From NCBI GenBank assembly GCA_963976695.1, contig CAXBMB010000008.1:9019-73018 (forward strand): a stretch of 64,000 nt of DNA, given 5' to 3'. The stretch is from CAXBMB01 sp963976695. GTDB lineage: Bacteria; Pseudomonadota; Alphaproteobacteria; Kiloniellales; DSM-21159. Below are positions 33,648-41,710 of this stretch, piece by piece; the stretch's first letter is position 1; the number at the start of each line of letters is the position of its first letter. Made by a program: the position numbers and the translations under genes. The notes under the pieces were generated by a model. That model saw only the letters and a list, made by a program, of their open reading frames with translations. It made no database searches and was not told where the DNA came from.

Positions 33648-33677
33648 ATTATAGCGAATTAAATAGTTCGATATAAT
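33648..33677. promoter_or_regulatory. Inverted-repeat operator between betC and its LysR regulator
   Basis: ATTATAGCGAATTA (33648-33661), aa, TAGTTCGATATAAT (33664-33677): 12 of 14 positions are symmetrical. It is AT-rich in GC-rich surroundings and lies in the middle of the 155-bp divergent promoter, as expected for a LysR binding site. Confidence 0.75.
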
Positions 33678-33743
33678 CGGACAACCCGATTAAACGCACC
33701 GGAGTCGACTTACCGGCATCAACACAGTGGCGGAGCTGGCGGC

Positions 33744-34655
33744 ATGAACATCACTTTCCTGGAAACCTTTCTCGATGTGGTGGAGACCCGCAACTTCAAC
33801 AGATCGGCGGAGCGGTTGCACGTCACCCAGTCAACGGTCAGCGCCCGGATCCGGGCTTTGGAACAGGCGGTGCGCGCGCCCTTGTTCCACCGCGGTCGGT
33901 TTGGCGCCGAACCAACCGCGGCCGGGTTCAAGTTCATCGCCCACGCCACCCGGCTGCGCCACATCTGGAATCAAGCGCGCCAGGAACTGGCGCTGCCCAA
34001 GAACTTTTCCGCCACCATTCGACTGGCGGCCCAACCCAGCCTCTGCGACAGCTTCGTCAAGGATTGGCTGGCGCGAATGCGCGACCGGCATCCGGAAATC
34101 GCCGTCTATGTCGAGGCGGACTATTCGCCGGCTGTGCTGGAGCAACTGTGCGACGGCACGCTGGACATCGGGGTGATCTATATCCCGCGCGCCTTGCCGG
34201 GGCTGGTGATCGACCGCCTGTTCACCGAACGCTACGTCATGATTTCGACGCAAGCGCTGACGCTGCAGCACATTGATCCGGCCAGCTATGTCTTCATTGA
34301 CTGGAGTCCCCACTTCAAGAGTCTGCACCTGGAGCGGTTGCCGCACTTGCAGGCCACGCCGGTATCGGTCGGGCTGGGAAGCATGGCGATTGAGCACATC
34401 CTGGGGCGCGGCGGCAGCGGATACTTTCCCGAAGCAACCGCGCAAGGGCTGATGGATCGCCACCGAATGAGCTTGGTGGCCGACGCGCCGATAATCGAAC
34501 AGCCGGTCTACACCGTTGTCGCCGAACGGCTCCGCGAGACCGACCCGCTCAAATCGGCGCTCCGGGAATTGAAACAGCTGGTCGGCCGAACCGCGTCGAC
34601 TTCCGGGCGCGGCCGCTCGCGCAAGCCTCACAGAGACTTGAGCCAAAGTGGGTGA
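33744..34655 (+). CDS. LysR-family regulator, probably of choline-sulfate use
   Basis: 303 residues from ATG 33744 (MNITFLETFLDVVETRNFNR). The helix-turn-helix is NRSAERLHVTQSTVSARIRAL (residues 19-39 in two halves), followed by the linker helix and the two-lobed effector domain (DIGVIYIPRALPGLVI). It is divergent from betC with a strong inverted repeat between, so it most likely controls betC and itself. A regulator of this type beside betC is common in rhizobia and relatives. The C-terminal ~20 residues are Arg/Ser-rich and not part of the fold. Confidence 0.92.
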   Translation: MNITFLETFLDVVETRNFNRSAERLHVTQSTVSARIRALEQAVRAPLFHRGRFGAEPTAAGFKFIAHATRLRHIWNQARQELALPKNFSATIRLAAQPSLCDSFVKDWLARMRDRHPEIAVYVEADYSPAVLEQLCDGTLDIGVIYIPRALPGLVIDRLFTERYVMISTQALTLQHIDPASYVFIDWSPHFKSLHLERLPHLQATPVSVGLGSMAIEHILGRGGSGYFPEATAQGLMDRHRMSLVADAPIIEQPVYTVVAERLRETDPLKSALRELKQLVGRTASTSGRGRSRKPHRDLSQSG

Positions 34656-34761
34656 ACGTGATTCGAGACTTCAGCGCAAAAGGTCCATCTTGAGTCCATA
34701 ATAAGCCTGCCCGCCGCGCCGCTGACCGGGTCAGGCGACATAAACCTGGGAGTGTCACTCA

Positions 34762-35028
34762 ATGATGAAAAAAACTGTTGTCGCCCTGTCCGTTGCCGCG
34801 CTGTCCGCCGGCGCCGTTGTTCTGCCCGCGGCTGCGCAGTCGCAAAGCGCTTCGGGTTTGATGCAGTTGGCGTCCTACGACGCGCCGAACCCTTGCAACC
34901 CTTGCGCCGCCAAGAACCCCTGCAATCCTTGCGCCGCCAAAAACCCCTGCAATCCCTGCGCCGCCAAAAACCCCTGTGCGGCCACAAATCCCTGTGCCGC
35001 CAAGAACCCCTGCGCGCCAAAGAGCTGA
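34762..35028 (+). CDS. Secreted Cys-rich protein with Asn-Pro-Cys repeats
   Basis: 88 residues from ATG 34762. A signal peptide (MMKKTVVALSVAALSAGAVV then LPAAAQ) is cleaved near residue 25. The mature part has nine NPC triplets and nine cysteines (45, 48, 54, 57, 63, 66, 72, 78, 84): three CNPC pairs followed by three single Cys, with AAK linkers. The three 27-bp DNA units differ at synonymous sites (aac/aat, cct/ccc, aag/aaa), which supports selection on the protein. It is monocistronic with gggag before the start and a terminator behind. The regular Cys spacing suggests metal binding or disulfide cross-linking in the periplasm, but no function is known to me. Confidence 0.88.
   Translation: MMKKTVVALSVAALSAGAVVLPAAAQSQSASGLMQLASYDAPNPCNPCAAKNPCNPCAAKNPCNPCAAKNPCAATNPCAAKNPCAPKS
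34892..35010 (+). repeat. 27-bp coding repeats of the NPC protein
   Basis: Three 27-bp units (CNPCAAKNP type) and three shortened 18-bp units. They are in frame and vary at third codon positions. Confidence 0.9.
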
Positions 35029-35115
35029 CCTAACCACCCTCCCTCGTTTCCGGTCCCCCGAGGTCTCTTTGCCCCAGAGCCCCCGGCGGCTGGAAGCGAG
35101 GGATGGCCGCGCGAC

Positions 35116-35146
35116 GAAAAAGGCTCTCCTGGCGGGAGCCTTTTTC
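35116..35146 (+). terminator. Rho-independent terminator of the NPC-repeat gene
   Basis: gaaaaaggctc (35116-35126) pairs with gagcctttttc (35136-35146). The T run is in the right arm, so it works on the plus strand and, with the A run, probably also on the minus strand. Confidence 0.9.
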
Positions 35147-35235
35147 TAATCTTGGGCGGATGCCGGCTGGCACAGGCCCCGCGCGGGGATCAAAGGGCCG
35201 GGACGTCGATTTCTTGTCGATTCTATGGAAAATCT

Positions 35236-35261
35236 CCCGCCGGTCGAACGAGACCGGCGGG
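35236..35261. repeat. Perfect 10-bp inverted repeat upstream of the histidine kinase
   Basis: CCCGCCGGTC, loop gaacga, GACCGGCGGG, 110 bp before the kinase start. It has no T run; it could be a leader hairpin or operator. Confidence 0.65.
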
Positions 35262-35370
35262 CCGTAGGAAAGTTGCGTCGTGACGGCAGAGCGCGCATGC
35301 TGAGTTGCACGGCTGTAATGCGCCACGTTTACAGCTTCACAACAACTTCGTCCGATCGCCAGTCAAAGCC

Positions 35371-36798
35371 ATGAAGACGCCAACTTTCACGCTTCCACCC
35401 TTGACCAAAAGCCTGTCGGCCAGCTTGTTGGTCCTGACCATCGCCTTCGTGATGTTGGCGGAAGTCTTCATTTTCACGCCCTCGATAGGTCGCTTCCGTC
35501 TCGACTACCTGCAGGAAAAGCTGGCGGTCGCCCACCTGGCTGTGCTGGCCCTGGAAGCCACGCCCGACGGCATGGTCAGCAAGGACCTGGAAAGGGAACT
35601 GCTGCGGCACGTGGATGCCTACTCCATTTCGGTCAGCGAGCCGCAGACGGCAAAAAAGCTGATGCTGATGATCGACCCGCCGGGGCCGGTCGACGCGTCT
35701 TACAATCTAACCGACAGCAGCGCCTATGAACTGATCCGCGACGCCTTCGCCACGCTGCTGCGCAACGACAACCGGGTGATTCGAATCTTGGGTGATTCGC
35801 CCCATGATTCCAATATCATGGTGGAGGTGATTCTCGATGAAGGCCCCCTGCAGACCGCCATGGTTGATTTCGGCCTGCGCATTTTGCTGCTTTCGCTGTT
35901 CATTTCGGCGATGACCGCTGCGCTGGTCTATCTCTCGCTGCATCGGCTCTTCGTCCGACCGATGCGCGGCATGACCCGCAACATGCTGCTGTTCAGCAAG
36001 GATCCGGAGGACGAATTCCGCATCATCAAGCCCTCCAACCGACAGGACGAAATCGGCCTGGCGCAAAAGCAGCTGCGGGAAATGCAAAAGGAACTGCGCG
36101 CGTCGCTGCATCAGAAAACCCGCCTAGCCGCGCTGGGACAGGCGGTGACCAAGATCAACCACGATTTGCGCAACATTCTGGCCACCGCGCAATTGGTGTC
36201 GGACCGCCTGGCCCAGTCGAACGATCCAGAGGTGCAACGCAGCGGCAGCACCGTCGTCAAGGCCATCGACCGGGCGGTCAAGCTCTGCTCCCAGACCCTC
36301 TCCTTTACCCGGGAAGGCCCGGCGACGCTGAACCTGGAGATCATCAATCTGGCCAACCTGCTTGACGATGTCGGCGAAGAACTGCCCGCCACCCTGGAAG
36401 GCACCCTGCAGTGGATCAACAGAATTCCCCGCGATCAAACCTTGGAAGCCGATCGCGATCAACTGTTTCGGATTTTTCACAACCTGGGACTGAACGCCTT
36501 GCAGGCCGGGGCCACGATCATCACCCTGTCGGCGCAAAAGGAAGATCCCTATCTGATCCTGCTGCTGGAAGACAACGGCCCGGGGCTGTCGCCGCGCGCC
36601 CGGCAGAACCTTTTTCGCCCCTTTACCGGCTCCACCCGCGCGGGCGGCTCCGGCCTGGGGTTGGCCATCGCCCGGGAACTCAGCCGCGCCCATGGCGGCG
36701 AGTTGATCCTGGCGCGCAGTGACCACGAAGGCACCGCGTTCCATCTCCGCCTGCCCTGTCTGCAGGCCGTGCACGCCGCCCAAGCCGCCGCGCAATAG
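35371..36798 (+). CDS. Membrane sensor histidine kinase
   Basis: 475 residues from ATG 35371 (MKTPTFTLPPLTKSLSAS). Two transmembrane helices (about 17-37 and 169-191) flank a periplasmic sensor of ~130 residues. A HAMP-like segment and a coiled coil lead to the phospho-acceptor box KINHDLRNILA (His264), and the ATP-binding domain has the N box (NLGLNALQA), G1 (DNGPGL) and G2 (GGSGLGLAIARELS). No response-regulator gene is adjacent, so it is an orphan or pairs with a distant regulator. The Asn-His-Asp-Leu-Arg pattern resembles kinases with an atypical H box. The ligand is unknown. Confidence 0.93.
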   Translation: MKTPTFTLPPLTKSLSASLLVLTIAFVMLAEVFIFTPSIGRFRLDYLQEKLAVAHLAVLALEATPDGMVSKDLERELLRHVDAYSISVSEPQTAKKLMLMIDPPGPVDASYNLTDSSAYELIRDAFATLLRNDNRVIRILGDSPHDSNIMVEVILDEGPLQTAMVDFGLRILLLSLFISAMTAALVYLSLHRLFVRPMRGMTRNMLLFSKDPEDEFRIIKPSNRQDEIGLAQKQLREMQKELRASLHQKTRLAALGQAVTKINHDLRNILATAQLVSDRLAQSNDPEVQRSGSTVVKAIDRAVKLCSQTLSFTREGPATLNLEIINLANLLDDVGEELPATLEGTLQWINRIPRDQTLEADRDQLFRIFHNLGLNALQAGATIITLSAQKEDPYLILLLEDNGPGLSPRARQNLFRPFTGSTRAGGSGLGLAIARELSRAHGGELILARSDHEGTAFHLRLPCLQAVHAAQAAAQ

Positions 36799-37101
36799 GG
36801 CCGGCCAGTCGGGCCAGCCAATTGGGCGGGCCGTGCGGGTGCGGTTCAGGGGCCGTGCAGAGGCGGGCGGTGCGATCCGGCAAAAACAAGCGGCCGTCAC
36901 GGCGTCCGAATTCAGGAACCGAAATTCCAACTTCCGACCCGGTTCCGATTGGTCAGCGCCGCGCAATCGGGTAAACTGGCGTGTGATCGACGAAAAAAGC
37001 AGCGCGCCGCGCTTCGACTCGAAACACGCGCCGACCCGCCGCCCGCCGCGGCGATGACGCGACGAACAAAGAGACAAATACAAAGGAAAGGAGCTTCCGC
37101 C
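36799..37101. other. Intergenic region with repeat copy d
   Basis: About 300 bp between the kinase and the small membrane protein. It holds a dispersed repeat copy (36981-37010) and otherwise only G/C-rich sequence without a supported frame. Confidence 0.5.
36981..37010 (+). repeat. Dispersed GTGTGATCGAC element, copy d
   Basis: Begins GTGTGATCGAC and continues gaaa then AAAGCAGCGC, the same two conserved blocks at the same spacing as copy b. Confidence 0.75.
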
Positions 37102-37284
37102 GTGGCCACGTTTGGGAGAGTTGTTTTAGGTGTGTTGATGGGCCTGCTATCCCTGCTGGGGCTGTTCATGGCGGCCAATGCCGAGGGCAGCAGTTTTTAT
37201 CAGGTCGGCCTGATGTTCACCGCCTTCGGCTATTTTATGGTGCTTTTCCTGATCAGTCAGGTTCACTTCGACAGCGACGACTAG
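37102..37284 (+). CDS. Small two-helix membrane protein
   Basis: 60 residues from GTG 37102 (MATFGRVVLGVLMGLLSLLG), chosen because aaaggaaaggag lies about nine bases upstream and the protein then starts directly with a helix. Two transmembrane segments (about 6-25 and 33-52) and an acidic tail (FDSDD). No family is recognised. It lies between the histidine kinase and an unknown protein. The strong ribosome site and composition support a real gene. Confidence 0.75.
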   Translation: MATFGRVVLGVLMGLLSLLGLFMAANAEGSSFYQVGLMFTAFGYFMVLFLISQVHFDSDD

Positions 37285-37511
37285 GCCGACAGCGCCGACT
37301 AGACCGACAGCGCCAAGGGAATCGATAAAATTAACTGGTTCGGACGCGACGCCGCCCCCAAATTATAGCATCCGACTGTTATCCGCTGGCGAGAGGGCTG
37401 GCCGCCGCCGGGTCGAAGCGCCAAGCGTTTCCTGCCGCGTCGCTGGCGCCCAAGGCGGGAACGGGTTCTGGAATTTTGATCGGCTTCTATCAGAGGCGAG
37501 GAAAGACAAGG

Positions 37512-38660
37512 ATGTTTGCCGCAGGTCGAAAGTCAGCCAACGACCCAACCGACAGCAAGGCGCCGGCCGACAGGGCTAACGCCCCAGCCAATCAGACCGT
37601 CAACCCCGCCAGCCCCACCAACTCCGCCAACTCCGCCAACTCCCAGGACCGCCGCCAAGTGATCGGGCGAGAGGTGCTGGTCGACCGGGCGGTCGTGCGG
37701 CGGGCGGTGCATGACGGCATCGAACGCTATGTGGCGAGCCGCCGCGCCGCCATCGCCCCCTTCATTGACAAAAATTTCTCCTTCGGCGGCAGCCTGACCC
37801 TGCATCGCCACGCCCTGGGTTGGGACATCGCCCGCGCGCCGGCCAACATGCTGCTGGCGCTGCCGCAACTGGCCGCCAGCGGCGGGGCCTCGCTCAGTCG
37901 CAAAGCCGGCTGGGACCGCACCGCCGCGGCGCTTGGACGCAGCAATCTGATCTTCACCACCGACGTCGCCCGCGAACTGGAATGGCGGCTTTTTTCCGAA
38001 CTGCTGGAACTGCCCTACAGCCAGGAACTGCCGCGGGGCGGCAAGCGGGTGCACGACGGCGACGCCCTGGCCCAGAGCATCCTGTCCGACCCACGGTTGG
38101 AAGCGCCGCTGACGGCCATGCTTCAGGCCATCGGTCGCCGGGGCGACGATCCGGCGTTCCGCAGCTGGCTCACCGACAGCCTGACCACCTACACCAACAC
38201 CCGGGTGGCGGCCGGCGATCTGGCCAACGCGGTGGTTTCCGCCGGCGTGGGCGCATTGCTGCTGAAAAAGTGGACGCCCGGCGCCTTGACCCTGGGTCCG
38301 GCGGTCGCCAGCTTGGTTACCCAGAAGATCGCCGTCACCTCTTTTCCGCTGGGCGCCGGTCTGGGCGGATTCTGGTACGGGGCTTTTCCCGCCGGCGCTT
38401 CCTCGCTGGTGACGCTGGGCGTGACCAGCGGGTTTCTCGCCCTGGGGGCGGCCTCGGCGGCCTTCGTCGGGGTGGTGACCGACCCGGTGCAACGTCGCCT
38501 GGGGCTGCATGCCCGCCGCCTCGATCGCTTGGTGAGCGAATTGGCGGCGGAACTGCAGCAGGGGCAGGGCCACTTCACCGTGCGCGATCACTATGCGGCG
38601 CGGGTGCTGGACCTGATTGACGTGGTGGCGGCGGCCTACGCCTTGGCCCGGCAAACCTGA
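37512..38660 (+). CDS. Conserved-looking protein of unknown function
   Basis: 382 residues from ATG 37512 (MFAAGRKSANDPTDSKAP) with gaggaaag upstream. The first ~45 residues are a low-complexity Asn/Ala/Pro/Ser tail built on aactccgcc repeats. A folded part starts near VIGREVLVDRAVVRRAVHDG. Residues about 245-335 are rich in Gly, Ala and Leu with several short hydrophobic stretches (GAGLGGFWYGAFPAG, LGVTSGFLALGAASAAFVG), so it may associate with the membrane. I do not recognise the family and no catalytic motif is apparent. It is convergent with cobT. Confidence 0.75.
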   Translation: MFAAGRKSANDPTDSKAPADRANAPANQTVNPASPTNSANSANSQDRRQVIGREVLVDRAVVRRAVHDGIERYVASRRAAIAPFIDKNFSFGGSLTLHRHALGWDIARAPANMLLALPQLAASGGASLSRKAGWDRTAAALGRSNLIFTTDVARELEWRLFSELLELPYSQELPRGGKRVHDGDALAQSILSDPRLEAPLTAMLQAIGRRGDDPAFRSWLTDSLTTYTNTRVAAGDLANAVVSAGVGALLLKKWTPGALTLGPAVASLVTQKIAVTSFPLGAGLGGFWYGAFPAGASSLVTLGVTSGFLALGAASAAFVGVVTDPVQRRLGLHARRLDRLVSELAAELQQGQGHFTVRDHYAARVLDLIDVVAAAYALARQT

Positions 38661-38708
38661 ACGCCGCCCCAGCGCGCGCGCGGCGCGCAAAACCAGGCCG
38701 GCTGTTGC

Positions 38709-38737
38709 CGAAAGCGCGCGCTTTCGCCGTCGATCGC
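38709..38737 (-). repeat. Dispersed element, weak copy f, with perfect palindrome
   Basis: CGAAAGCGCGCGCTTTCG (38709-38726) is an 18-bp palindrome. With gcGATCGAC on its right it resembles the other GTGATCGAC copies, but less closely. It lies between two convergent genes and may also stop transcription. Confidence 0.45.
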
Positions 38738-38740
38738 CGG

Positions 38741-39775
38741 TTAGCCGGCTGTTTCCTGGCCGGACACTCCGGCTTCGGCAAAGGTCGCCATGCCGTTGTG
38801 GCAGGCCACGGCCGCCTTGGCCAGACTGAGCGCCAAGGCCGCGCCGGACCCCTCGCCCAGACGCATCCCCAAATTCATCAGCGGACGTTGGTTGATCGCC
38901 TCCAACAGCCGGACATGACCCGGCTCAACCGAGTTGTGGGAGACGATACAATGGTCGAGCAGGCGCTTGTCGGCCTTGTAGAGCACCGCCGCCGCCGCGG
39001 TGCAGGTGAAGCCATCCAGCAGCACCGGAACACGCGCCAAGCGGCAGGCCAGAACGGCGCCGGCGATGGCCGCCAATTCCAGGCCGCCAACGCAGCGCAT
39101 CACCTCAAAAGGATCGGTCATGGCCGCCTTGTTGATCGCCAGACCGGCCGAAACAGCCTTGACCTTTCGGGCCAGTCCGGCGTCATCGACGCCGGTGCCG
39201 CGCCCCACCCAATCCTCGGCGGTCCCGCCGAACAGCGCGGCGGCCAAGGCGGCGCCGGAGGTGGTGTTGCCAATCCCCATCTCGCCCAGCGCCATGATAT
39301 CGAAGCCGTCTTCCACCGCCATCATGCCGTAGGAAAAGGCGCGGGCGCAGTCTTCATCGCTCATCGCCGGGCCTTGCGTGAAGTCGGCGGTGGGCTCGTC
39401 CAAAGCCATTTCGTAGACCCGCAGGTCCGCGTCGACCAGCGCCGCCAACTGATTTACCGCAGCGCCGCCGTTGATATAGTTGGCCATCATCTGCGCGGTC
39501 ACCTCCACCGGAAAGGCCGACACGCCTTGCGCCGCCACCCCATGGTTGGCGGCAAAGACCGCGACACGGGGACGCTCCAAGCTCGGCTGCGGCTTGCCCT
39601 GCCAGGTTGCCAGCCAGACGGCGACCTCCTCCAACCGCCCCAGCGACCCGGCCGGCTTGGTCAACTGGGCCTGTCGCGCCTGCGCGGCGGTTGCCGCTTC
39701 CAAGTCCGGCCCGGGCAGTTCCTTCAGCAAGGCGCGAACCTCATCCAGCTTCGCAATGGTTTTGGCCTGACTCAT
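38741..39775 (-). CDS. cobT: Nicotinate-nucleotide-dimethylbenzimidazole phosphoribosyltransferase
   Basis: 344 residues from ATG 39775 (MSQAKTIAKLDEVRALLK); the open frame continues upstream without homology. CobT marks: LTKPAGSLGRLEEVAVWLA, VFAANHGVAAQGVSAFP, the glycine loop GEMGIGNTTSGAAL and the C-terminal SVEPGHVRLLEAI and LNLGMRLGEGSGAALAL with the catalytic Glu. It makes alpha-ribazole phosphate for the lower ligand of cobalamin. cobS lies divergently across a ~390-bp region. Confidence 0.97.
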   Translation of the reverse strand: MSQAKTIAKLDEVRALLKELPGPDLEAATAAQARQAQLTKPAGSLGRLEEVAVWLATWQGKPQPSLERPRVAVFAANHGVAAQGVSAFPVEVTAQMMANYINGGAAVNQLAALVDADLRVYEMALDEPTADFTQGPAMSDEDCARAFSYGMMAVEDGFDIMALGEMGIGNTTSGAALAAALFGGTAEDWVGRGTGVDDAGLARKVKAVSAGLAINKAAMTDPFEVMRCVGGLELAAIAGAVLACRLARVPVLLDGFTCTAAAAVLYKADKRLLDHCIVSHNSVEPGHVRLLEAINQRPLMNLGMRLGEGSGAALALSLAKAAVACHNGMATFAEAGVSGQETAG

Positions 39776-39862
39776 GGACTTTTTCCTTCTTGACTGACAA
39801 GGCGAGAATGGGCGGGGACCATAAGCGCCGGACCACCAGGTCGCGCGCTTTGGTAATTTCGA

Positions 39863-39906
39863 GCTTTCGGCAAAACCGCATACCACTTTTGCTGAAAGCG
39901 CTCTAG
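39863..39906. repeat. Palindromic intergenic repeat of alphaproteobacterial type
   Basis: GCTTTC-g-GCAAAA (39863-39875) pairs with TTTTGC-t-GAAAGC (39887-39899), followed by GCTCTAG. This resembles the widespread alphaproteobacterial element with an AAAGTGG core between such arms. Confidence 0.65.
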
Positions 39907-39928
39907 CAATAGCATGGGAAAAGACCCT

Positions 39929-39952
39929 AGATTCCGATTGAGATTCCGATTG
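39929..39952. repeat. 12-bp tandem repeat upstream of cobT
   Basis: AGATTCCGATTG twice in tandem, the same sort of short hexamer-like repeat as behind recR and in fmt. Confidence 0.85.
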
Positions 39953-40162
39953 GCACCAACCGCGACCCGATCCGCCGCGCGCTTCCTGTGTGCTTTCCCC
40001 CAAGCATACCACCATTCCAACGGTCCAATTCAGCCAACCGCGGCGCACCAGCGCGATTGAATGGGGTGGATTGAACTGCGGGGTTTGGGTAGGAGGATTG
40101 CGCGGTGACGGTCGAACAACCGAATCGCAAAATCAAACCCAGCCGCGAGGGGCTCTGTTCCA

Positions 40163-40933
40163 GTGAAGACATTCCACTTCTGGATCAACGATTTTTTGCA
40201 CGCGAGCGTCTTTCTGACGCGTCTGCCGCTTGGCGGCTTTTTGCCAGCGGCGCCGCTGCAGCCGGGCGGCCTGGAAGCCACGGTGCGGGCCTTTCCCTTG
40301 GTTGGGGCGCTGCTTGCCGGGCTGACCGGGCTGGTCTATTGGCTGGCCGTCGGCGGCCTGGGCCTGCCCCCGACGGTGGCGGCCTTCCTGGCCTTGGCCG
40401 CGCTGGTGGTCTTTACCGGCGGCCTGCACGAAGATGGTCTGGCCGACGTGGCCGACGGATTCGGCGGCGGGTGGGACAAGGCGCGCAAGCTGGCGATCAT
40501 GAAAGACAGCCAACTGGGCAGCTACGGCGTCCTCAGCCTGATCCTGGGGATCGGCATGAAGGCGGCGGCGCTGGCCGCCTTGGCGAATCCGTTGGCGGTG
40601 TTTGGCGCGCTTCTGGCGGCGCTGGCCTTGGCGCGGACCTTGCCTTTTCTGTTGATGCAGGGCCTGACCCCGGCGCGCAGCGACGGTTTGGGGGCGAGCT
40701 TTTCGCCCCCGCCGCTGGGTCGCTTGGCCGTCGCCTTACTGCTGGCTTTCCTTCTGGCCTGGCTCGGGCTAGGATTCCTCGCCGCGCTCACCGGCACCCT
40801 GGCCGCCCTGCTGGTTGGCTGGCTTTTCACCCTTTTGGCGAAACGACAAATCGGTGGCTACACAGGTGACGTTCTCGGCGCCCTTATCCAACTGACAGAG
40901 GTCGTGGTCCTGCTGGCCGCGAGTGCGCAATGA
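40163..40933 (+). CDS. cobS: Adenosylcobinamide-GDP ribazoletransferase
   Basis: 256 residues from GTG 40163 (MKTFHFWINDFLHASVFLTR). The N-terminal conserved loop (TRLPLGG...FPLVGALLAGLTG) and the acidic metal-binding motif GGLHEDGLADVADGFGGG are characteristic of CobS, with six to seven transmembrane helices in the rest. The enzyme joins alpha-ribazole (phosphate) to adenosylcobinamide-GDP in the membrane, the step that consumes the CobT product. It overlaps the next gene by 4 bp (ATGA), so the phosphatase is co-translated. Confidence 0.96.
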   Translation: MKTFHFWINDFLHASVFLTRLPLGGFLPAAPLQPGGLEATVRAFPLVGALLAGLTGLVYWLAVGGLGLPPTVAAFLALAALVVFTGGLHEDGLADVADGFGGGWDKARKLAIMKDSQLGSYGVLSLILGIGMKAAALAALANPLAVFGALLAALALARTLPFLLMQGLTPARSDGLGASFSPPPLGRLAVALLLAFLLAWLGLGFLAALTGTLAALLVGWLFTLLAKRQIGGYTGDVLGALIQLTEVVVLLAASAQ

Positions 40934-41607
40934 TTGAAACCCGCTGGTGGTGGATCCGCCACGCTCCCGTCAACTCCGGCGGCCGTCTCTATGGCGACAG
41001 CGACCCAAAGGCCGACGTCAGCGATCAGGCGGCTTTCGCCGACCTGGCCCAACGCCTGCCGAAGCGCGCGCTTTGGCTGCTCAGCCACCTACAGCGCACC
41101 CATCAGACCGCCCAAGCCCTGGCGGCGCACCTGGAGCCGCCGCTGAAGGGCTGCGACTTTCGCCCGGGCAGCGCCGGAGAGCATCTGATCGACCGCCGAC
41201 TGGGCGAGCAGTCCTTTGGCGACTGGCACGGAAAGACCTACCAAGAGGTGGAAAAGGACCAGGGCGACGAATGGCACCGCTTCTGGATGACCCCGGCGCA
41301 CGCCGTGCCGCCGGGCGGTGAAAGCTTTGCCCATTTGATGGCGCGGGTGGGCGAGGCGATTACCGAAATCAACCGGGATTATCGCGGCCGCGATATCGTC
41401 TGCGTGGCCCACGGCGGCACCATCCGCGCCGCGCTGGGGTTGGCCCTGGGGCTGCCGCCGGAACGGGCGCTCAACTTCACCATCGACAATGTATCCTTGA
41501 GCCGCATCGACCACTTCGCCGGGGCGTTGGGCAGCCACGCCCCCGAAGAACCGGAGTCCTGGCGGGTCTCGCTGGTCAATTTTCCGCCACAAAGCTTGCG
41601 TAGGTAA
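40930..41607 (+). CDS. Histidine phosphatase, CobC-like alpha-ribazole phosphatase
   Basis: 225 residues from ATG 40930, overlapping cobS by 4 bp. The catalytic motif is WIRHAP (Arg10, His11) with Ala in place of the common Gly, as seen in alphaproteobacterial CobC-like proteins. The second half has GGESFAHLMARVGEAI and CVAHGGTIRAAL with the second catalytic His. It likely removes phosphate from alpha-ribazole-5'-phosphate or adenosylcobalamin-phosphate. Placement directly after cobS is good support for a cobalamin role. Confidence 0.88.
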   Translation: MIETRWWWIRHAPVNSGGRLYGDSDPKADVSDQAAFADLAQRLPKRALWLLSHLQRTHQTAQALAAHLEPPLKGCDFRPGSAGEHLIDRRLGEQSFGDWHGKTYQEVEKDQGDEWHRFWMTPAHAVPPGGESFAHLMARVGEAITEINRDYRGRDIVCVAHGGTIRAALGLALGLPPERALNFTIDNVSLSRIDHFAGALGSHAPEEPESWRVSLVNFPPQSLRR

Positions 41608-41710
41608 GGTCGCCGAACGATCGGACGACTCCGGCGGTGATAATCCTTGGAGCCTCACGAAGAGGCGACGACACCCAACGGAAATCTTAAACGGACCGAA
41701 AGGGACAGCC

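Larger units (their letters stand above)
39776..40162. other. cobT/cobS divergent region
   Basis: 387 bp containing a palindromic repeat (39863-39906), two 12-bp direct repeats (39929-39952) and the two promoters. I looked for the cobalamin riboswitch B12 box and its conserved flanks on both strands and did not find them. Confidence 0.55.

Noticed and set aside
34892..35010. Regular repeats that could be read as a CRISPR array
   Set aside because: The units are in frame, vary at synonymous sites, have no unique spacers and encode the NPC repeats; no cas genes are present.
39776..40162. Cobalamin riboswitch upstream of cobT or cobS
   Set aside because: Neither the B12 box nor the flanking conserved blocks was found on either strand.
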